A DNA stretch of 64,000 bases from Macrostomum hystrix. Lineage: Eukaryota > Platyhelminthes > Macrostomidae. Position numbers and translations under genes: made by a program. The DNA lies in assembly GCA_950097015.1 (NCBI GenBank), contig CATNEN010000024.1, forward strand, positions 4,884,501 through 4,948,500, read 5' to 3'. This document shows positions 1-11,542 of the stretch, piece after piece (position 1 is the stretch's first letter; every line of letters starts with the position of its first letter). The notes below the pieces were generated by a model, which was given only the letters and a program-made list of their open reading frames with translations, did not search any database and was not told the DNA's origin.

Positions 1-3000
1 GATCCTATGGGATTCTACTATCTGATCCTATGGGATTCTACCATCTGATCCTATGGGATTCTACTATCTGATCCTACATGATTCTACTATCTGATCCTAT
101 GGGATTCTACTAGCTGATCCTACATGATTCTACTATCTGATCCTATGGGATTCCACCATCTGATCCTATGGGATTCTACTATCTGATCCTACGGGATTAT
201 ACTATCTGATCCTATGGGATTCTACCATCTGATCCTATGGGATTCTACTATCTGATCCTATGGGATTCTACTATCTGATCCTATGGGATTCTACTATCTG
301 ATCCTACGGGATTATACTATCTGATCCTACGGGATTATACTATCTGATCCTATGGGATTCTACCATCTGATCCTATGGGATTCTACTATCTGATCCTATG
401 GGATTCTACCATCTGATCCTATGGGATTCTACTATCTGATCCTACATGATTCTACTATCTGATCCTATGGGATTCTACTAGCTGATCCTACATGATTCTA
501 CTATCTGATCCTATGGGATTCCACCATCTGATCCTATGGGATTCCACCATATGATCCTATGGGGTTCTATCTGATCCTACATGATTCTACTAGCTGATCC
601 TATGGGATTCTACTATCTGATCCTATGGGGTTCTATCTGATCCTACGGGATTATACTATCTGATCCTATGGGATTCTACCATCTGATCCTATGGGATTCT
701 ACCATCTGATCCTATGGGATTCTACTATCTGATCCTACATGATTCTACTATCTGATCCTATGGGATTCTACTAGCTGATCCTACATGATTCTACTATCTG
801 ATCCTATGGGATTCCACCATCTGATCCTATGGGATTCTACTATCTGATCCTACATGATTCTACTATCTGATCCTATGGGATTCTACTAGCTGATCCTACA
901 TGATTCTACTATCTGATCCTATGGGATTCTACTATCTGATCCTATGGGATTCTACTATCTGATCCTATAGGATTCTACTATCTGATCCTATGGGATTCTA
1001 CTATCTGATCCTATGGGATTCTACCATCTGATCCTATGGGATTCTACTATCTGATCCTACATGATTCTACTATCTGATCCTATGGGATTCTACTATCTGA
1101 TCCTATGGGATTCTACCATCTGATCCTATGGGATTCTACTATCTGATCCTACAGGATTCTACTATCTGATCCTATGGGATTCTACTATCTGATCCTATGG
1201 GATTCTACTATCTGATCCTATGGGATTCTACTATCTGATCCTATGGGAATCTACTATCTGATCCTATGGGATTCTACTATCTGATCCTACAGGATTCTAC
1301 TATCTGATCCTATGGGATTCTACTATCTGATCCTATGGGATTCTATCTGATCCTATGGGATTCTACTATCTGATCCTATGGGATTCTACCATCTGATCCT
1401 ATGGGATTCTACTATCTGATCCTATAGGATTCTACTATCTGATCCTGTGGGATTCTACTAGCTGATCCTATGGGATTCTACTATCTGATCCTATGGGGTT
1501 CTATCTGATCCTACGGGATTATACTATCTGATCCTATGGGATTCTACCATCTGATCCTATGGGATTCTACCATCTGATCCTATGGGATTCTACTATCTGA
1601 TCCTACATGATTCTACTATCTGATCCTATGGGATTCTACTAGCTGATCCTACATGATTCTACTATCTGATCCTATGGGATTCCACCATCTGATCCTATGG
1701 GATTCTACTATCTGATCCTACATGATTCTACTATCTGATCCTATGGGATTCTACTAGCTGATCCTACATGATTCTACTATCTGATCCTATGGGATTCTAC
1801 TAGCTGATCCTATGGGATTCTACTATCTGATCCTATGGGATTCCACCATCTGATCCTATGGGATTCTACTATCTGATCCTACATGATTCTACTATCTGAT
1901 CCTATGGGATTCTACTAGCTGATCCTACATGATTCTACTATCTGATCCTATGGGATTCTACTATCTGATCCTGTGGGATTCTACTAGCTGATCCTATGGG
2001 ATTCTACTATCTGATCCTATGGGGTTCTATCTGATCCTACGGGATTATACTATCTGATCCTATGGGATTCTACCATCTGATCCTATGGGATTCTACCATC
2101 TGATCCTATGGGATTCTACTATCTGATCCTACATGATTCTACTATCTGATCCTATGGGATTCTACTAGCTGATCCTACATGATTCTACCATCTGATCCTA
2201 CATGATTCTACTATCTGATCCTATGGGATTCCACCATCTGATCCTATGGGATTCTACTATCTGATCCTACATGATTCTACTATCTGATCCTATGGGATTC
2301 TACTAGCTGATCCTACATGATTCTACTATCTGATCCTATGGGATTCTACTATCTGATCCTGTGGGATTCTACTAGCTGATCCTATGGGATTCTACTATCT
2401 GATCCTATGGGGTTCTATCTGATCCTACGGGATTATACTATCTGATCCTATGGGATTCTACCATCTGATCCTATGGGATTCTACCATCTGATCCTATGGG
2501 ATTCTACTATCTGATCCTACATGATTCTACTATCTGATCCTATGGGATTCTACTAGCTGATCCTACATGATTCTACTATCTGATCCTATGGGATTCCACC
2601 ATCTGATCCTATGGGATTCTACTATCTGATCCTACATGATTCTACTATCTGATCCTATGGGATTCTACTAGCTGATCCTACATGATTCTACTATCTGATC
2701 CTATGGGATTCTACTATCTGATCCTATGGGATTCTACTATCTGATCCTATAGGATTCTACTATCTGATCCTATGGGATTCTACTATCTGATCCTATGGGA
2801 TTCTACCATCTGATCCTATGGGATTCTACTATCTGATCCTATGGGAATCTACTATCTGATCCTATGGGATTCTACTATCTGATCCTACAGGATTCTACTA
2901 TCTGATCCTATGGGATTCTACTATCTGATCCTATGGGATTCTATCTGATCCTATGGGATTCTACTATCTGATCCTATGGGATTCTACTATCTGATCCTAT

Positions 3001-4220
3001 AGGATTCTACTATCTGATCCTATGGGATTCTACTATCTGATCCTATGGGATTCTACCATCTGATCCTATGGGATTCTACTATCTGATCCTACATGATTCT
3101 ACTATCTGATCCTATGGGAATCTACTATCTGATCCTATGGGATTCTACTATCTGATCCTACAGGATTCTACTATCTGATCCTATGGGATTCTACTATCTG
3201 ATCCTATGGGATTCTATCTGATCCTATGGGATTCTACTATCTGATCCTATGGGATTCTACCATCTGATCCTATGGGATTCTACTATCTGATCCTATAGGA
3301 TTCTACTATCTGATCCTGTGGGATTCTACTAGCTGATCCTATGGGATTCTACTATCTGATCCTATGGGATTCTACTATCTGATCCTGTGGGATTCTACTA
3401 GCTGATCCTATGGGATTCTACTATCTGATCCTATGGGATTCTACTATCTGATCCTATGGGATTCTACTATCTGATCCTATGGGATTCTACTATCTGATCC
3501 TACATGATTCTACTATCTGATCCTATGGGATTCTACTAGCTGATCCTATGGGATTCTACCATCTGATCCTATGGGATTCTACTATCTGATCCTATAGGAT
3601 TCTACTATCTGATCCTACATGATTCTACTATCTGATCCTATGGGATTCTACTATCTGATCCTATGGGATTCTACCATCTGATCCTATGGGATTCTACTAT
3701 CTGATCCTATAGGATTCTACTATCTGATCCTATGGGATTCTACTATCTGATCCTATGGGATTCTACCATCTGATCCTATGGGATTCTACTATCTGATCCT
3801 ACATGATTCTACTATCTGATCCTATGGGAATCTACTATCTGATCCTATGGGATTCTACTATCTGATCCTACAGGATTCTACTATCTGATCCTATGGGATT
3901 CTACTATCTGATCCTATGGGATTCTATCTGATCCTATGGGATTCTACTATCTGATCCTGTGGGATTCTACTAGCTGATCCTATGGGATTCTACTATCTGA
4001 TCCTATGGGATTCTACTATCTGATCCTATGGGATTCTACTATCTGATCCTATGGGATTCTACTATCTGATCCTGTGGGATTCTACTAGCTGATCCTATGG
4101 GATTCTACTATCTGATCCTATGGGATTCTACTATCTGATCCTATGGGATTCTATCTGATCCTATGGTATTCTACTATCTGATCCTATGGGATTCTACTAT
4201 CTGATCCTATGGGATTCTAC
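1..4220. repeat. 23-bp satellite array, left block
   Basis: Head-to-tail units of 23 bp with the core GATCCTATGGGATTC, running from the first base to the edge of the Gypsy LTR. Variant units (ACATGATTC, ACGGGATTATAC, CTAGCTG, a short GGGGTTCTATCTG form, GTGGGATTC) recur in the same order in several places. For example, the strings starting near 625, 1495, 2021 and 2408 match over about 200 bp. Blocks of many units have therefore been copied within the array. No gene lies in it. Confidence 0.98.
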
Positions 4221-4419
4221 TGTAAGACGCTGGTTTGTTAGGTAGCATGCACACAAAACGCGAAGAGCCATACCGGCTCGCTAGCACTATTATATTTGGC
4301 CAGAAACACTGGGGTGGGCGTACCCACCCCCCAATCACGCCACGCAAGCACGCACGCAGGCGTGTACGCTCTACCCCCCGCAGTGTACACTGCGGGCCGC
4401 GAACTCTAAGCTGCTTACA
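4221..4419 (-). repeat. 3' LTR of the Gypsy element (199 bp)
   Basis: In element orientation the LTR runs from TGTAAGCAGC (at 4419) to GCGTCTTACA (at 4221). It has the TG...CA ends and a 6-bp inverted terminal repeat. A purine-rich tract, AGGGGGAAAGTAG (4420-4432 on the complementary strand), lies directly upstream, as expected of the plus-strand priming site. It holds a short palindrome, GCAGTGTACACTGC. At 199 bp it is short but within the Gypsy range. No second LTR is present in the window. Confidence 0.85.
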
Positions 4420-7368
4420 CTACTTTCCCCCTAGAAGCAGTTCAGTCAAGCAAAGCCAGCCATGTAAAAGTCAGGAGGCCGGCGTTCTCTCGCCGAGCGT
4501 CGGAGAGCCTCGGCCGGCTCGGGCGGGGCCGCCGGCGGATCATCGGGCTGCACGTTTTGGTCCGGTTCCGGCCAGCCGACCACCGCATCGCCACCCGGGT
4601 CAGCCGCTGGACTGGGCGGTCGCACGGCGAGGCCGTTGGCGTTCGTGTCGGCATCGGCGGCAGCAGGCAGCTCCAGCGACGGCCGCCGCTGAATGAAGAG
4701 TCGGAGCCGGTCGTGGTGCACCACCAGCTTGCGCCGGCGGCCTGCCTGGTCCTGGATGCGGTAGTTCACCTCGCCGAGGCGCCGCAGGATCCGATACGGC
4801 CCCTTCCATTTGTCGCTGAGGCACCGCGTCTGGCCGCGCTTGACGACGGAGTTGCGCAGCATTACCAGCTGGCCCTCTTCAAACGGCACGAATCTGGCAC
4901 CCTGGTTGACTCGCTGGTTGCGCGCCGCCTGGGCGTCCCGCAGCCGGCCGTGCACCGCGTCAAAGGCGCCCTGCAGGTTCGCTTGCGTCTGCTGCAGAAA
5001 GTCGTGCGGGCTGCCGCTCGCCGCCTTGTCGCCGTCCACCAGCCAGCTGTCGAGCGCCAGCCGCGGCGGCCAGCCATGCAGGACCTGGTACGGGCTGAGG
5101 CCGGTGGTGCTGTGCACAGAGGTGTTATAGGCCCAGGTAACGTAGTGCAGCTTCCGGTCCCAGTCCTGCTGGCTCTCCGACACGACCGTCGCCAGCATGT
5201 CGCCCAGTGTCCGGTTGCCGCGCTCCACGACGCCGTTGCCGCTTGGGTGGAATGGCGATGTGCGAGTTTTCTCGATGCCCAGCTGCTCGCAGAGCCGGAC
5301 GAAGACGTCGCTCTCAAACTGCCGTCCTTGGTCGCTGTGCAGCACTTGTGGGGCACCGTGCCGCAGCACAACGGCTCTGAGCAGCGCATCCGCCACCGTC
5401 ACGGCGTTGATCGTCGCCAGCGCCGACGTCTCCATCCACTTGGAGAAGGTGTCGCACATGCTGAGGATGTAGGCGTTGCCGTCTGTCGTGCGCGGCAGCG
5501 GGCCTTTAATATCGATCTGCACCTGCTGCCAAGGCGCTGTCGGCTGGCCTGTCGTCTGCAGCGGTGCCCGCTGCGGCCTGGTTGGACTCTTCTTGGTTAG
5601 GCAGGCGGCGCAGCTCGCCACCCAGTTCTCCGCGTCCCGCCGCAGGCCCGGCCACCAGCAGCGCTCCGCCAGCCTCGCCACCGTCCTGTCAACACCGAGG
5701 TGGGCGCTCTGGTCGCTGGAATGCGCCTCCTGCAGGAAGTGCGGCCGCAGGTGGCTGGGAATGACCGGCTTGCCGTGGAACAGCAGGACGCCCGCCGTAC
5801 TTATTGATGCCCCGTCCAGCAGCTCGCGAACCTGCGCCGCCCAGGTGTCAGACAGATTGTCGATTCCTGTCGCTAGCGCCTGGAACGCCTTGCTCAGTAG
5901 CGTGTCCTGCCGCTGCTCCTCATGCAGGCGCGCGGCCTCCCAGCGGGGCTGCAGGCGCGTGCCGGCCACCCGGCTCAGTGCGTCCGGCACAACGTTCTCC
6001 CGGCCTGGCCGGTACAGCAGCGAGAAGGAGAACTGCTGCAGCGTAGACAGCCACCGCGCCAGCCTGCCTTCCGGGTCCTTGGTCGCCAGCAGTCCCTGAA
6101 GCGGCCGATGGTCGGAGTAGACGGTGAAGCTGGGAACACTGAGCAAGTACGTTCTGAAGTGCTTCAAGCTCCACACCAGCGCCAGCAGCTCCCGGTCTGT
6201 CGCCGAGTAATTTCGCTCCGCCTTGTTGAGCGTGCGCGATGCGAAAGCCACAGGCAGCTCAGCGTCCCCGTGCAACTGGCTGAGCACGGCGCCCACTGCG
6301 AACTGGCTGCTGTCGCAGCTCAAAACGAACTGCTTGCTGAAGTCGGGCAGCCGCAGCACCGGGGCAGTCGTCAACTTGTCCTTCAGCTCGTTGAACGCCC
6401 GCTCGCAACTGCTGCTCCATCTAAAGTCTCTCGCTGTCTGGCTGACGTCGTGCAGCACCCTCGCAGTCTGGCTGAAGTCCTGGATGAAGCGGCGATAGAA
6501 GCCTAGCATGCCGAGGAACCGCTTCACCTCCTCTGCTGTCGTCGGGCTGGGCATGCTGCGGATGGCGTCCACCTTGCTCGGGTCTGGCGCGATGCCCTGC
6601 TCGCTGACCCGGTGCCCCAGGTACAGCACCTGGCGGTGGCCGAAGACACTCTTCGCCCTGTGCAGCTTGAGCCCGGCCCCTCGAAGCCGCTGAAGGACCT
6701 GTGCTAGCCGCGCCAGATGCTCGTTGAAGGTTCTGCTGAAGACGATGATGTCGTCGATGTAGGTCAGCACCACCTCCCAGGATAAGCCGGACATGACGAG
6801 CTCCATAAGGCGCTGAAATGTCGCTGGGGCGTTGCACATCCCGAAGCCCATCTTGCGGAACTGCATCAGGCCGCGGGTGGAGTAGAAGGCAGTCTTTGGC
6901 CGGTCTTCCTCTGCCACCTCCACCTGGTGATAACCCTGCCGGCAATCGATGGTGGAGAACCAGGAACAGCCGACCAGTGCGTCCATGGCTTGCTGCAGAT
7001 GCGGCAGCGGGTAGGCATCCTTGACTGTGCAGGCGTTCAGCTGTCGCCAGTCGGTGCAGAGCCTGATGTCGCCGTTCTTCTTGCGCACCACCAGGAGGTT
7101 GCTGGCCCAAGGAGACATGGACGGCTCGATGATGCCGCTGTCCAGCATCTGGCCGATCTTCTTGTCTACCTGGTCCCGCACGGACAGAGGCAGACGTCGC
7201 TGAACCTGCCTGTGCGGCCGCGTTCCGGGCTCCAGATCTATCCTGTGCTGCAGCAGCTCCGTCGTGCCCAGGTCGTACTCGTGCCTTGCGAAAAGGTCCT
7301 CGTTTTGCTCCAGCAGCTGGCGCAGCTTCTCCGCATCCGCCTCGGACAGCTCCGGGTTGATGTTCCAG
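4221..7368 (-). mobile_element. Ty3/Gypsy LTR retrotransposon, 5'-truncated, inserted in satellite
   Basis: On the minus strand the element reads pol, polypurine tract, then one LTR. The left (3') end is exact: the LTR begins TGTAAG and ends CTTACA, giving perfect 6-bp terminal inverted repeats. The gag, protease and 5' LTR are absent; the frame is cut by satellite at about 7368-7370. The bases CTAC flank both sides (4217-4220 and 7369-7372) and would fit a 4-bp target-site duplication. That is odd for an element that has lost one end. Copies are common in animal genomes; this one is non-autonomous as it stands. Confidence 0.93.
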
Positions 7369-7370
7369 CT
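4446..7370 (-). CDS. pol: Gypsy pol polyprotein (reverse transcriptase, RNase H, integrase), N-terminally truncated
   Basis: The frame is open for about 974 codons with no stop or frameshift. In full-frame numbering it holds a reverse transcriptase with the YIDD catalytic box (about 204-207). An RNase H domain with CDSSQFAVGAVL and ATDRELLAL follows (about 345-425). Next come an integrase HHCC zinc-binding region (H550, H557, C587, C590) and an integrase core with D620, D680 and E716. No chromodomain is apparent at the C-terminus, which ends FYMAGFA. The apparent start near 7181 is a GTG inside the conserved linker before the RT; the frame runs upstream to the satellite junction, so there is no native start and the protease and gag are missing. 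The reading frame looks young because it has no inactivating lesion other than the truncation. Confidence 0.93.
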   Translation of the reverse strand, partial: SWNINPELSEADAEKLRQLLEQNEDLFARHEYDLGTTELLQHRIDLEPGTRPHRQVQRRLPLSVRDQVDKKIGQMLDSGIIEPSMSPWASNLLVVRKKNGDIRLCTDWRQLNACTVKDAYPLPHLQQAMDALVGCSWFSTIDCRQGYHQVEVAEEDRPKTAFYSTRGLMQFRKMGFGMCNAPATFQRLMELVMSGLSWEVVLTYIDDIIVFSRTFNEHLARLAQVLQRLRGAGLKLHRAKSVFGHRQVLYLGHRVSEQGIAPDPSKVDAIRSMPSPTTAEEVKRFLGMLGFYRRFIQDFSQTARVLHDVSQTARDFRWSSSCERAFNELKDKLTTAPVLRLPDFSKQFVLSCDSSQFAVGAVLSQLHGDAELPVAFASRTLNKAERNYSATDRELLALVWSLKHFRTYLLSVPSFTVYSDHRPLQGLLATKDPEGRLARWLSTLQQFSFSLLYRPGRENVVPDALSRVAGTRLQPRWEAARLHEEQRQDTLLSKAFQALATGIDNLSDTWAAQVRELLDGASISTAGVLLFHGKPVIPSHLRPHFLQEAHSSDQSAHLGVDRTVARLAERCWWPGLRRDAENWVASCAACLTKKSPTRPQRAPLQTTGQPTAPWQQVQIDIKGPLPRTTDGNAYILSMCDTFSKWMETSALATINAVTVADALLRAVVLRHGAPQVLHSDQGRQFESDVFVRLCEQLGIEKTRTSPFHPSGNGVVERGNRTLGDMLATVVSESQQDWDRKLHYVTWAYNTSVHSTTGLSPYQVLHGWPPRLALDSWLVDGDKAASGSPHDFLQQTQANLQGAFDAVHGRLRDAQAARNQRVNQGARFVPFEEGQLVMLRNSVVKRGQTRCLSDKWKGPYRILRRLGEVNYRIQDQAGRRRKLVVHHDRLRLFIQRRPSLELPAAADADTNANGLAVRPPSPAADPGGDAVVGWPEPDQNVQPDDPPAAPPEPAEALRRSARERRPPDFYMAGFA

Positions 7371-8238
7371 ACTATCTGATCCTATGGGATTCTACTATCT
7401 GATCCTATGGGATTCTACTATCTGATCCTATGGGATTCTACTATCTGATCCTATGGGATTCTACCATCTGATCCTATGGGATTCTACTATCTGATCCTAT
7501 GGGATTCTACCATCTGATCCTATGGGATTCTACTATCTGATCCTATGGGAATCTACTATCTGATCCTATGGGATTCTACTATCTGATCCTACAGGATTCT
7601 ACTATCTGATCCTATGGGATTCTACTATCTGATCCTATGGGATTCTATCTGATCCTATGGGATTCTACTATCTGATCCTGTGGGATTCTACTAGCTGATC
7701 CTATGGGATTCTACTATCTGATCCTATGGGATTCTACTATCTGATCCTATGGGATTCTACTATCTGATCCTATGGGATTCTACTATCTGATCCTGTGGGA
7801 TTCTACTAGCTGATCCTATGGGATTCTACTATCTGATCCTATGGGATTCTACTATCTGATCCTATGGGATTCTACTATCTGATCCTATGGGATTCTACTA
7901 TCTGATCCTATGGGATTCTATCTGATCCTATGGTATTCTACTATCTGATCCTATGGGATTCTACTATCTGATCCTATGGGATTCTACTATCTGATCCTAT
8001 GGGATTCTACTATCTGATCCTATGGGATTCTACTATCTGATCCTATGGGATTCTACTATCTGATCCTATGGGATTCTACCATCTGATCCTATGGGATTCT
8101 ACTATCTGATCCTATGGGAATCTACTATCTGATCCTATGGGATTCTACTATCTGATCCTACAGGATTCTACTATCTGATCCTATGGGATTCTACCATCTG
8201 ATCCTATGGGATTCTACTATCTGATCCTGTGGGATTCT
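7369..8238. repeat. 23-bp satellite array, right block
   Basis: Same family as 1-4220. The first ~480 bp (to about 7990) repeat, nearly unit for unit, the block that precedes the Gypsy LTR (about 3800-4220). The match includes the otherwise rare ATGGTATTC variant seen at about 4162 and 7929; the right copy has two extra 23-bp units. The array ends against the non-repetitive sequence upstream of the OATP exon. Confidence 0.97.
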
Positions 8239-8405
8239 GCGAGTATTCCTTCTTTTGTCTAATAGGTGTTGCTTTTTATCCTACGCTCATATCTATCATC
8301 CGTCTGAGAGCCTCTTGGATATTCACTTCTGATCATATGAGATTAAATCTCAGATATTTTACAGTATTTCTAAAAAATATCCCTACAAAATATCTCAGCT
8401 CCCAG

Positions 8406-10409
8406 CCGCATATTCGCGACATCCCAGCCGGTCTAGCTCGCCTATTCAACAATCCGCTGTGGCTGTTCATCAGCCTGCTGATTGTTGCCGAGCAGTCAGT
8501 TGTGCAAGCATTTGTGGCCTATGTTAATAAGTACATGCAGAAGTCTTTCGGCCTGCCAGTCACCAGATCCAGCATTGTCACCGGCCTGCTCGTCATCCCC
8601 AGCGCCGTCATCGGCATCGGCGCCGGCGCCTTTTTTATGCGCCGCTTCCGGCCCAGCAGCCGGGCCATCAGTGTCACCATGATGAGTCTAAGCGTTTGCA
8701 CCACCCTGCTCACCACTGGCCTGGTGCTGTGCACCTGCGGCAATATACAATTAGCCGGCCTCACAGTGAATTATCATCCCACTGATTTTGTTAGAGTTCG
8801 ACTGTCCTCTGGCTCCTCGGCAGCGGCGGCTGCGGCGGCGTCCAGCTCGTTAGATCCGGTGCCGTTACAGTTGAATGCCAGCTGCAATGCGAAATGCGCC
8901 TGCAGCACGTTCAATTATGACCCCGTTTGCGATCAGGTAAGGCTTAGGACAGGTGGGAAGTCAACTTCTTGGCCGCACATAAATCCCTTGATTAACAGTA
9001 GAAATACCAAGCGGGGGGGGCGGGAATGCCCCCTCCTTGACAATTTTTTGTGCTGCACCCGAACGGAACAACGCAAGCACACGAAATTTAAGAACACGGG
9101 CCAACTTTTTGTTGCGCATCTTCTGAAACAATGATCAAGTAGCCAGCTTTTCAGGCCGTCTAGATATTCAATCTTTCTGGCCGAAGGTCTGAATTTTCCT
9201 ATAAGCGCTAGTGTATTTCATACACCCCTATAAACAAATTAGCACTGCGCCTCAGTGCGGCCTACCAGGCATTTAAAATTTATCAGCATGGCACCCGAAT
9301 GTGCCTGCCTTATCTCCGTCTTCGGTGATCACCTGACTTTATCTAGACTTTATCTAACGGATTTCCTAGCCTAGCCTAGCCTAGCCTAGAGCCTAGGGAG
9401 GTGCGAAGAATTGGCGTGACAGTACTCGCCAACCTCAGTTGAGGGGTTTGAGTGCAGCTGCACTGGCGTATAGTCTGGCCACCACATGTATAGATGCACT
9501 TTAAAAGGCCTCTTTGTCAATAAAAAAGCTATTATAGTATGAAATATAGTACATTTTCTGCAACTAAAGAGTGTTGTATAATCCTCTTTTTATGATTACC
9601 TTTCCAATTCACGATTTCTTCCATCAGCTACTACAGCCACCCTACCCTCACCCATGACACAGGCCACTGGCATCAGCTACTACAGTCCGTGCCACGCAGG
9701 CTGCGCCAACCGCACCCTCCGCCACCCGCCGTCCTCCTCATCCAAGTTCAAATCGGCTGCTGCGACTGCATTCGCAGTCGGTCACCACAGCGCCTTCCAC
9801 TGGAACTACACGGACTGCGCTTGCGTGCCCCGCTCAGCCGGCCACAATGTCTCCCGTATCGTTAGTGGCTCCGGCGGCGGAGGCGGTATTGTCTCCAGCG
9901 GCAAATGCGGCAGCACCTGTACCACATTTGTACCATTCTGCATCCTGCTATTCATCATTGTCCTGGTGACAGCCTGCGGCTACGAGCCCTGCCACATTCT
10001 CACCCTGTCCTGCGTGTCCGAGACTGACTCTAGCTTCGCTCTGGGCATGCAGAACGTTCTCCATCGCCTATTAGCTTTCATACCCGCTCCAATCTATTTT
10101 GGCAGCCTATTCGACTCAACCTGCCTACTCAGAGCCAGCGACGGCAGCGCCTGCGATAAAGCCGGTCGGGCCTGCACTGAGTACGATTTGAGCCGGCTGC
10201 CCTACCTGTGGATTGGCGTCATTCTGGCGCTGAAACTGCTCGGCTTCCTATTCGCCAGCGCCTGCTATTTCTCCTGTCGAATCAGTGAGGCTAGAACTGC
10301 CGAAGTGCCGGATGTGGCCGCTGCCGCTGATGCCGCTGCCGGGCCGGATTTGAGCATAGTTGCCGCCGACAGTTCCTCAGTGAGATTGTCGAAGAGTCGA
10401 GTAATCTAA
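8406..10409 (+). CDS. SLCO: SLCO/OATP-family organic anion transporter, C-terminal two exons
   Basis: Two exons encode the C-terminal half of a 12-TM organic anion transporting polypeptide, a plasma-membrane carrier of amphipathic anions. Exon A (about 8406-8936) follows an acceptor ending CCCAG and closes at CAG|GTAAGG. Exon B (9663-10409) follows ACACAG and ends in TAA; both junctions are phase 0. Exon A holds three membrane segments (LWLFISLLIVAEQ..., VTGLLVIPSAVIG..., MMSLSVCTTLLTTG...) and the first half of the cysteine-rich Kazal-like extracellular loop (NASCNAKCAC...PVC). Exon B completes it (YYSPCHAGC, DCACVP, CGSTC), then adds three further membrane segments and a short hydrophilic tail. 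The N-terminal half, with the family signature, would lie beyond the 8.2-kb satellite or is lost. The exact start of exon A is uncertain: an alternative acceptor lies at 8398. Confidence 0.9.
8937..9662 (+). other. OATP intron between the two exons
   Basis: A 726-bp GT-AG intron in phase 0 that splits the Kazal-like loop. It contains a short run of CCTAG repeats near 9370-9390 and otherwise unremarkable AT-rich sequence. The string CATCAGCTACTACAG occurs twice, near 9623 inside the intron and near 9671 in the exon, so a stretch of exon start has been duplicated into the intron end. Confidence 0.75.
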
Positions 10410-10756
10410 ATTATAATATGTTGTTTGTCAGTATTTGTAGTATTGTGTTGTTCTCCAATGCTTTATTTGGCGTTATTGGCTTCCTTTGATGTCTATGATA
10501 ATCAAAATGAAATGCTTCGTTATTTATACATGTCCACTGCTTATTTTTATGCATTGGCTCTTTTGCCAATGTTTCTAGATGTCTTTTTGTTCAAAGAAGC
10601 TGTCAATGCAATTACAATTGTATAAATAGACCTGTCTTTAATCCTGTTATCTGTGTTTCTATTTAAGTTTAGTACTTTGCATGGGTTTCTTCTGCTTTAA
10701 AGCAAACACTGATTGTGTGCCAAAGCTTCTGGAAATATACTGTCAGCACTAACAAT
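10410..10756 (+). other. Probable 3' untranslated region of the OATP gene
   Basis: AT-rich sequence after the OATP stop. It contains a 66-codon hydrophobic open frame (10425-10625), which I read as chance. No AATAAA lies close to the stop; the nearest I see is near 11219, beyond the first array. Confidence 0.4.
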
Positions 10757-10758
10757 TT

Positions 10759-11180
10759 TATCTGGTCATTATCCCAGCCGAAATCACTTTATCTGGTCAT
10801 TACCCCAGCCGAAATCACTTTATCTGGTCATTATCCCAGCCGAAATCACTTTATCTGGTCATTACCCCAGCCGAAATCACTTTATCTGGTCATTATCCCA
10901 GCCGAAATCACTTTATCTGGTCATTACCCCAGCCCCAACCTTTTTTATGGTCATTACCCCAGCCCCAATCATTTAATCTGGTCATTACCCCAGCCGAAAT
11001 CACTTTATCTGGTCATTACCCCAGCCCCAATCATTTAATCTGGTCATTGCCCCAGCCCCAATCATTTTATCTGGTTATTACCCCCAGCCCTAATTATTAA
11101 ATTTGGTCATTGCCATAACTGCAATTATTTTATCTGCCATTACCGGCCCAGCCCTAACCATTCCATATCTGGTCATTAAC
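10759..11180. repeat. 31-bp tandem repeat
   Basis: Units of 31 bp with core TCTGGTCATTATCCCAGCCG. The first copies are near identical; later ones decay towards the right edge, where ATTTAATC and CCCCAATC variants appear. It may be transcribed as OATP 3' UTR. Confidence 0.93.
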
Positions 11181-11542
11181 CAGTCCAATTAGGGTCATCC
11201 AATCAATACGCGGATCATAATAAACGCTGTGGCACATGAGCAGTTAGAAGATTCGCACTTTCCGCTCATTACTGCGGGCTGTTTCACCTCATGCTATTGC
11301 TTCATCCTGCATCCGTTTTTTCATACTGTCGATTTTACAAATCTGGCTTGTTCGTGGCAATCCCCTAAGTTTTCCTGTTTCTGTCTGTGTTTGACCGTAC
11401 TTTGTCAATTATTATTTTATACCTGTGCAGTATAGTCTACACTTTTTTATGCACAATTTTTGGTGTTATAGTCCTCCATAATTTTTGTTGACTTTAATTT
11501 GCATAATTTTTTTTTGCGCGTTTGAACATTAAACATTTAAAT
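11181..11542. other. Unique AT-rich spacer
   Basis: Non-repetitive sequence between two arrays with one AATAAA near 11219. No coding exon recognised. Confidence 0.5.

Noticed and set aside
7179-7181. Start codon of Gypsy pol at 7181
   Set aside because: The codon is GTG within a conserved linker before the RT, and the frame is open upstream to the satellite.
4235-7379. Many 60-350-codon frames on the plus strand across the Gypsy element
   Set aside because: Shadows of the GC-rich pol frame on the minus strand, which has unmistakable domains.
10425-10625. 66-codon hydrophobic frame after the OATP stop
   Set aside because: AT-rich, non-matching codon character and position in the 3' UTR; no recognisable family.
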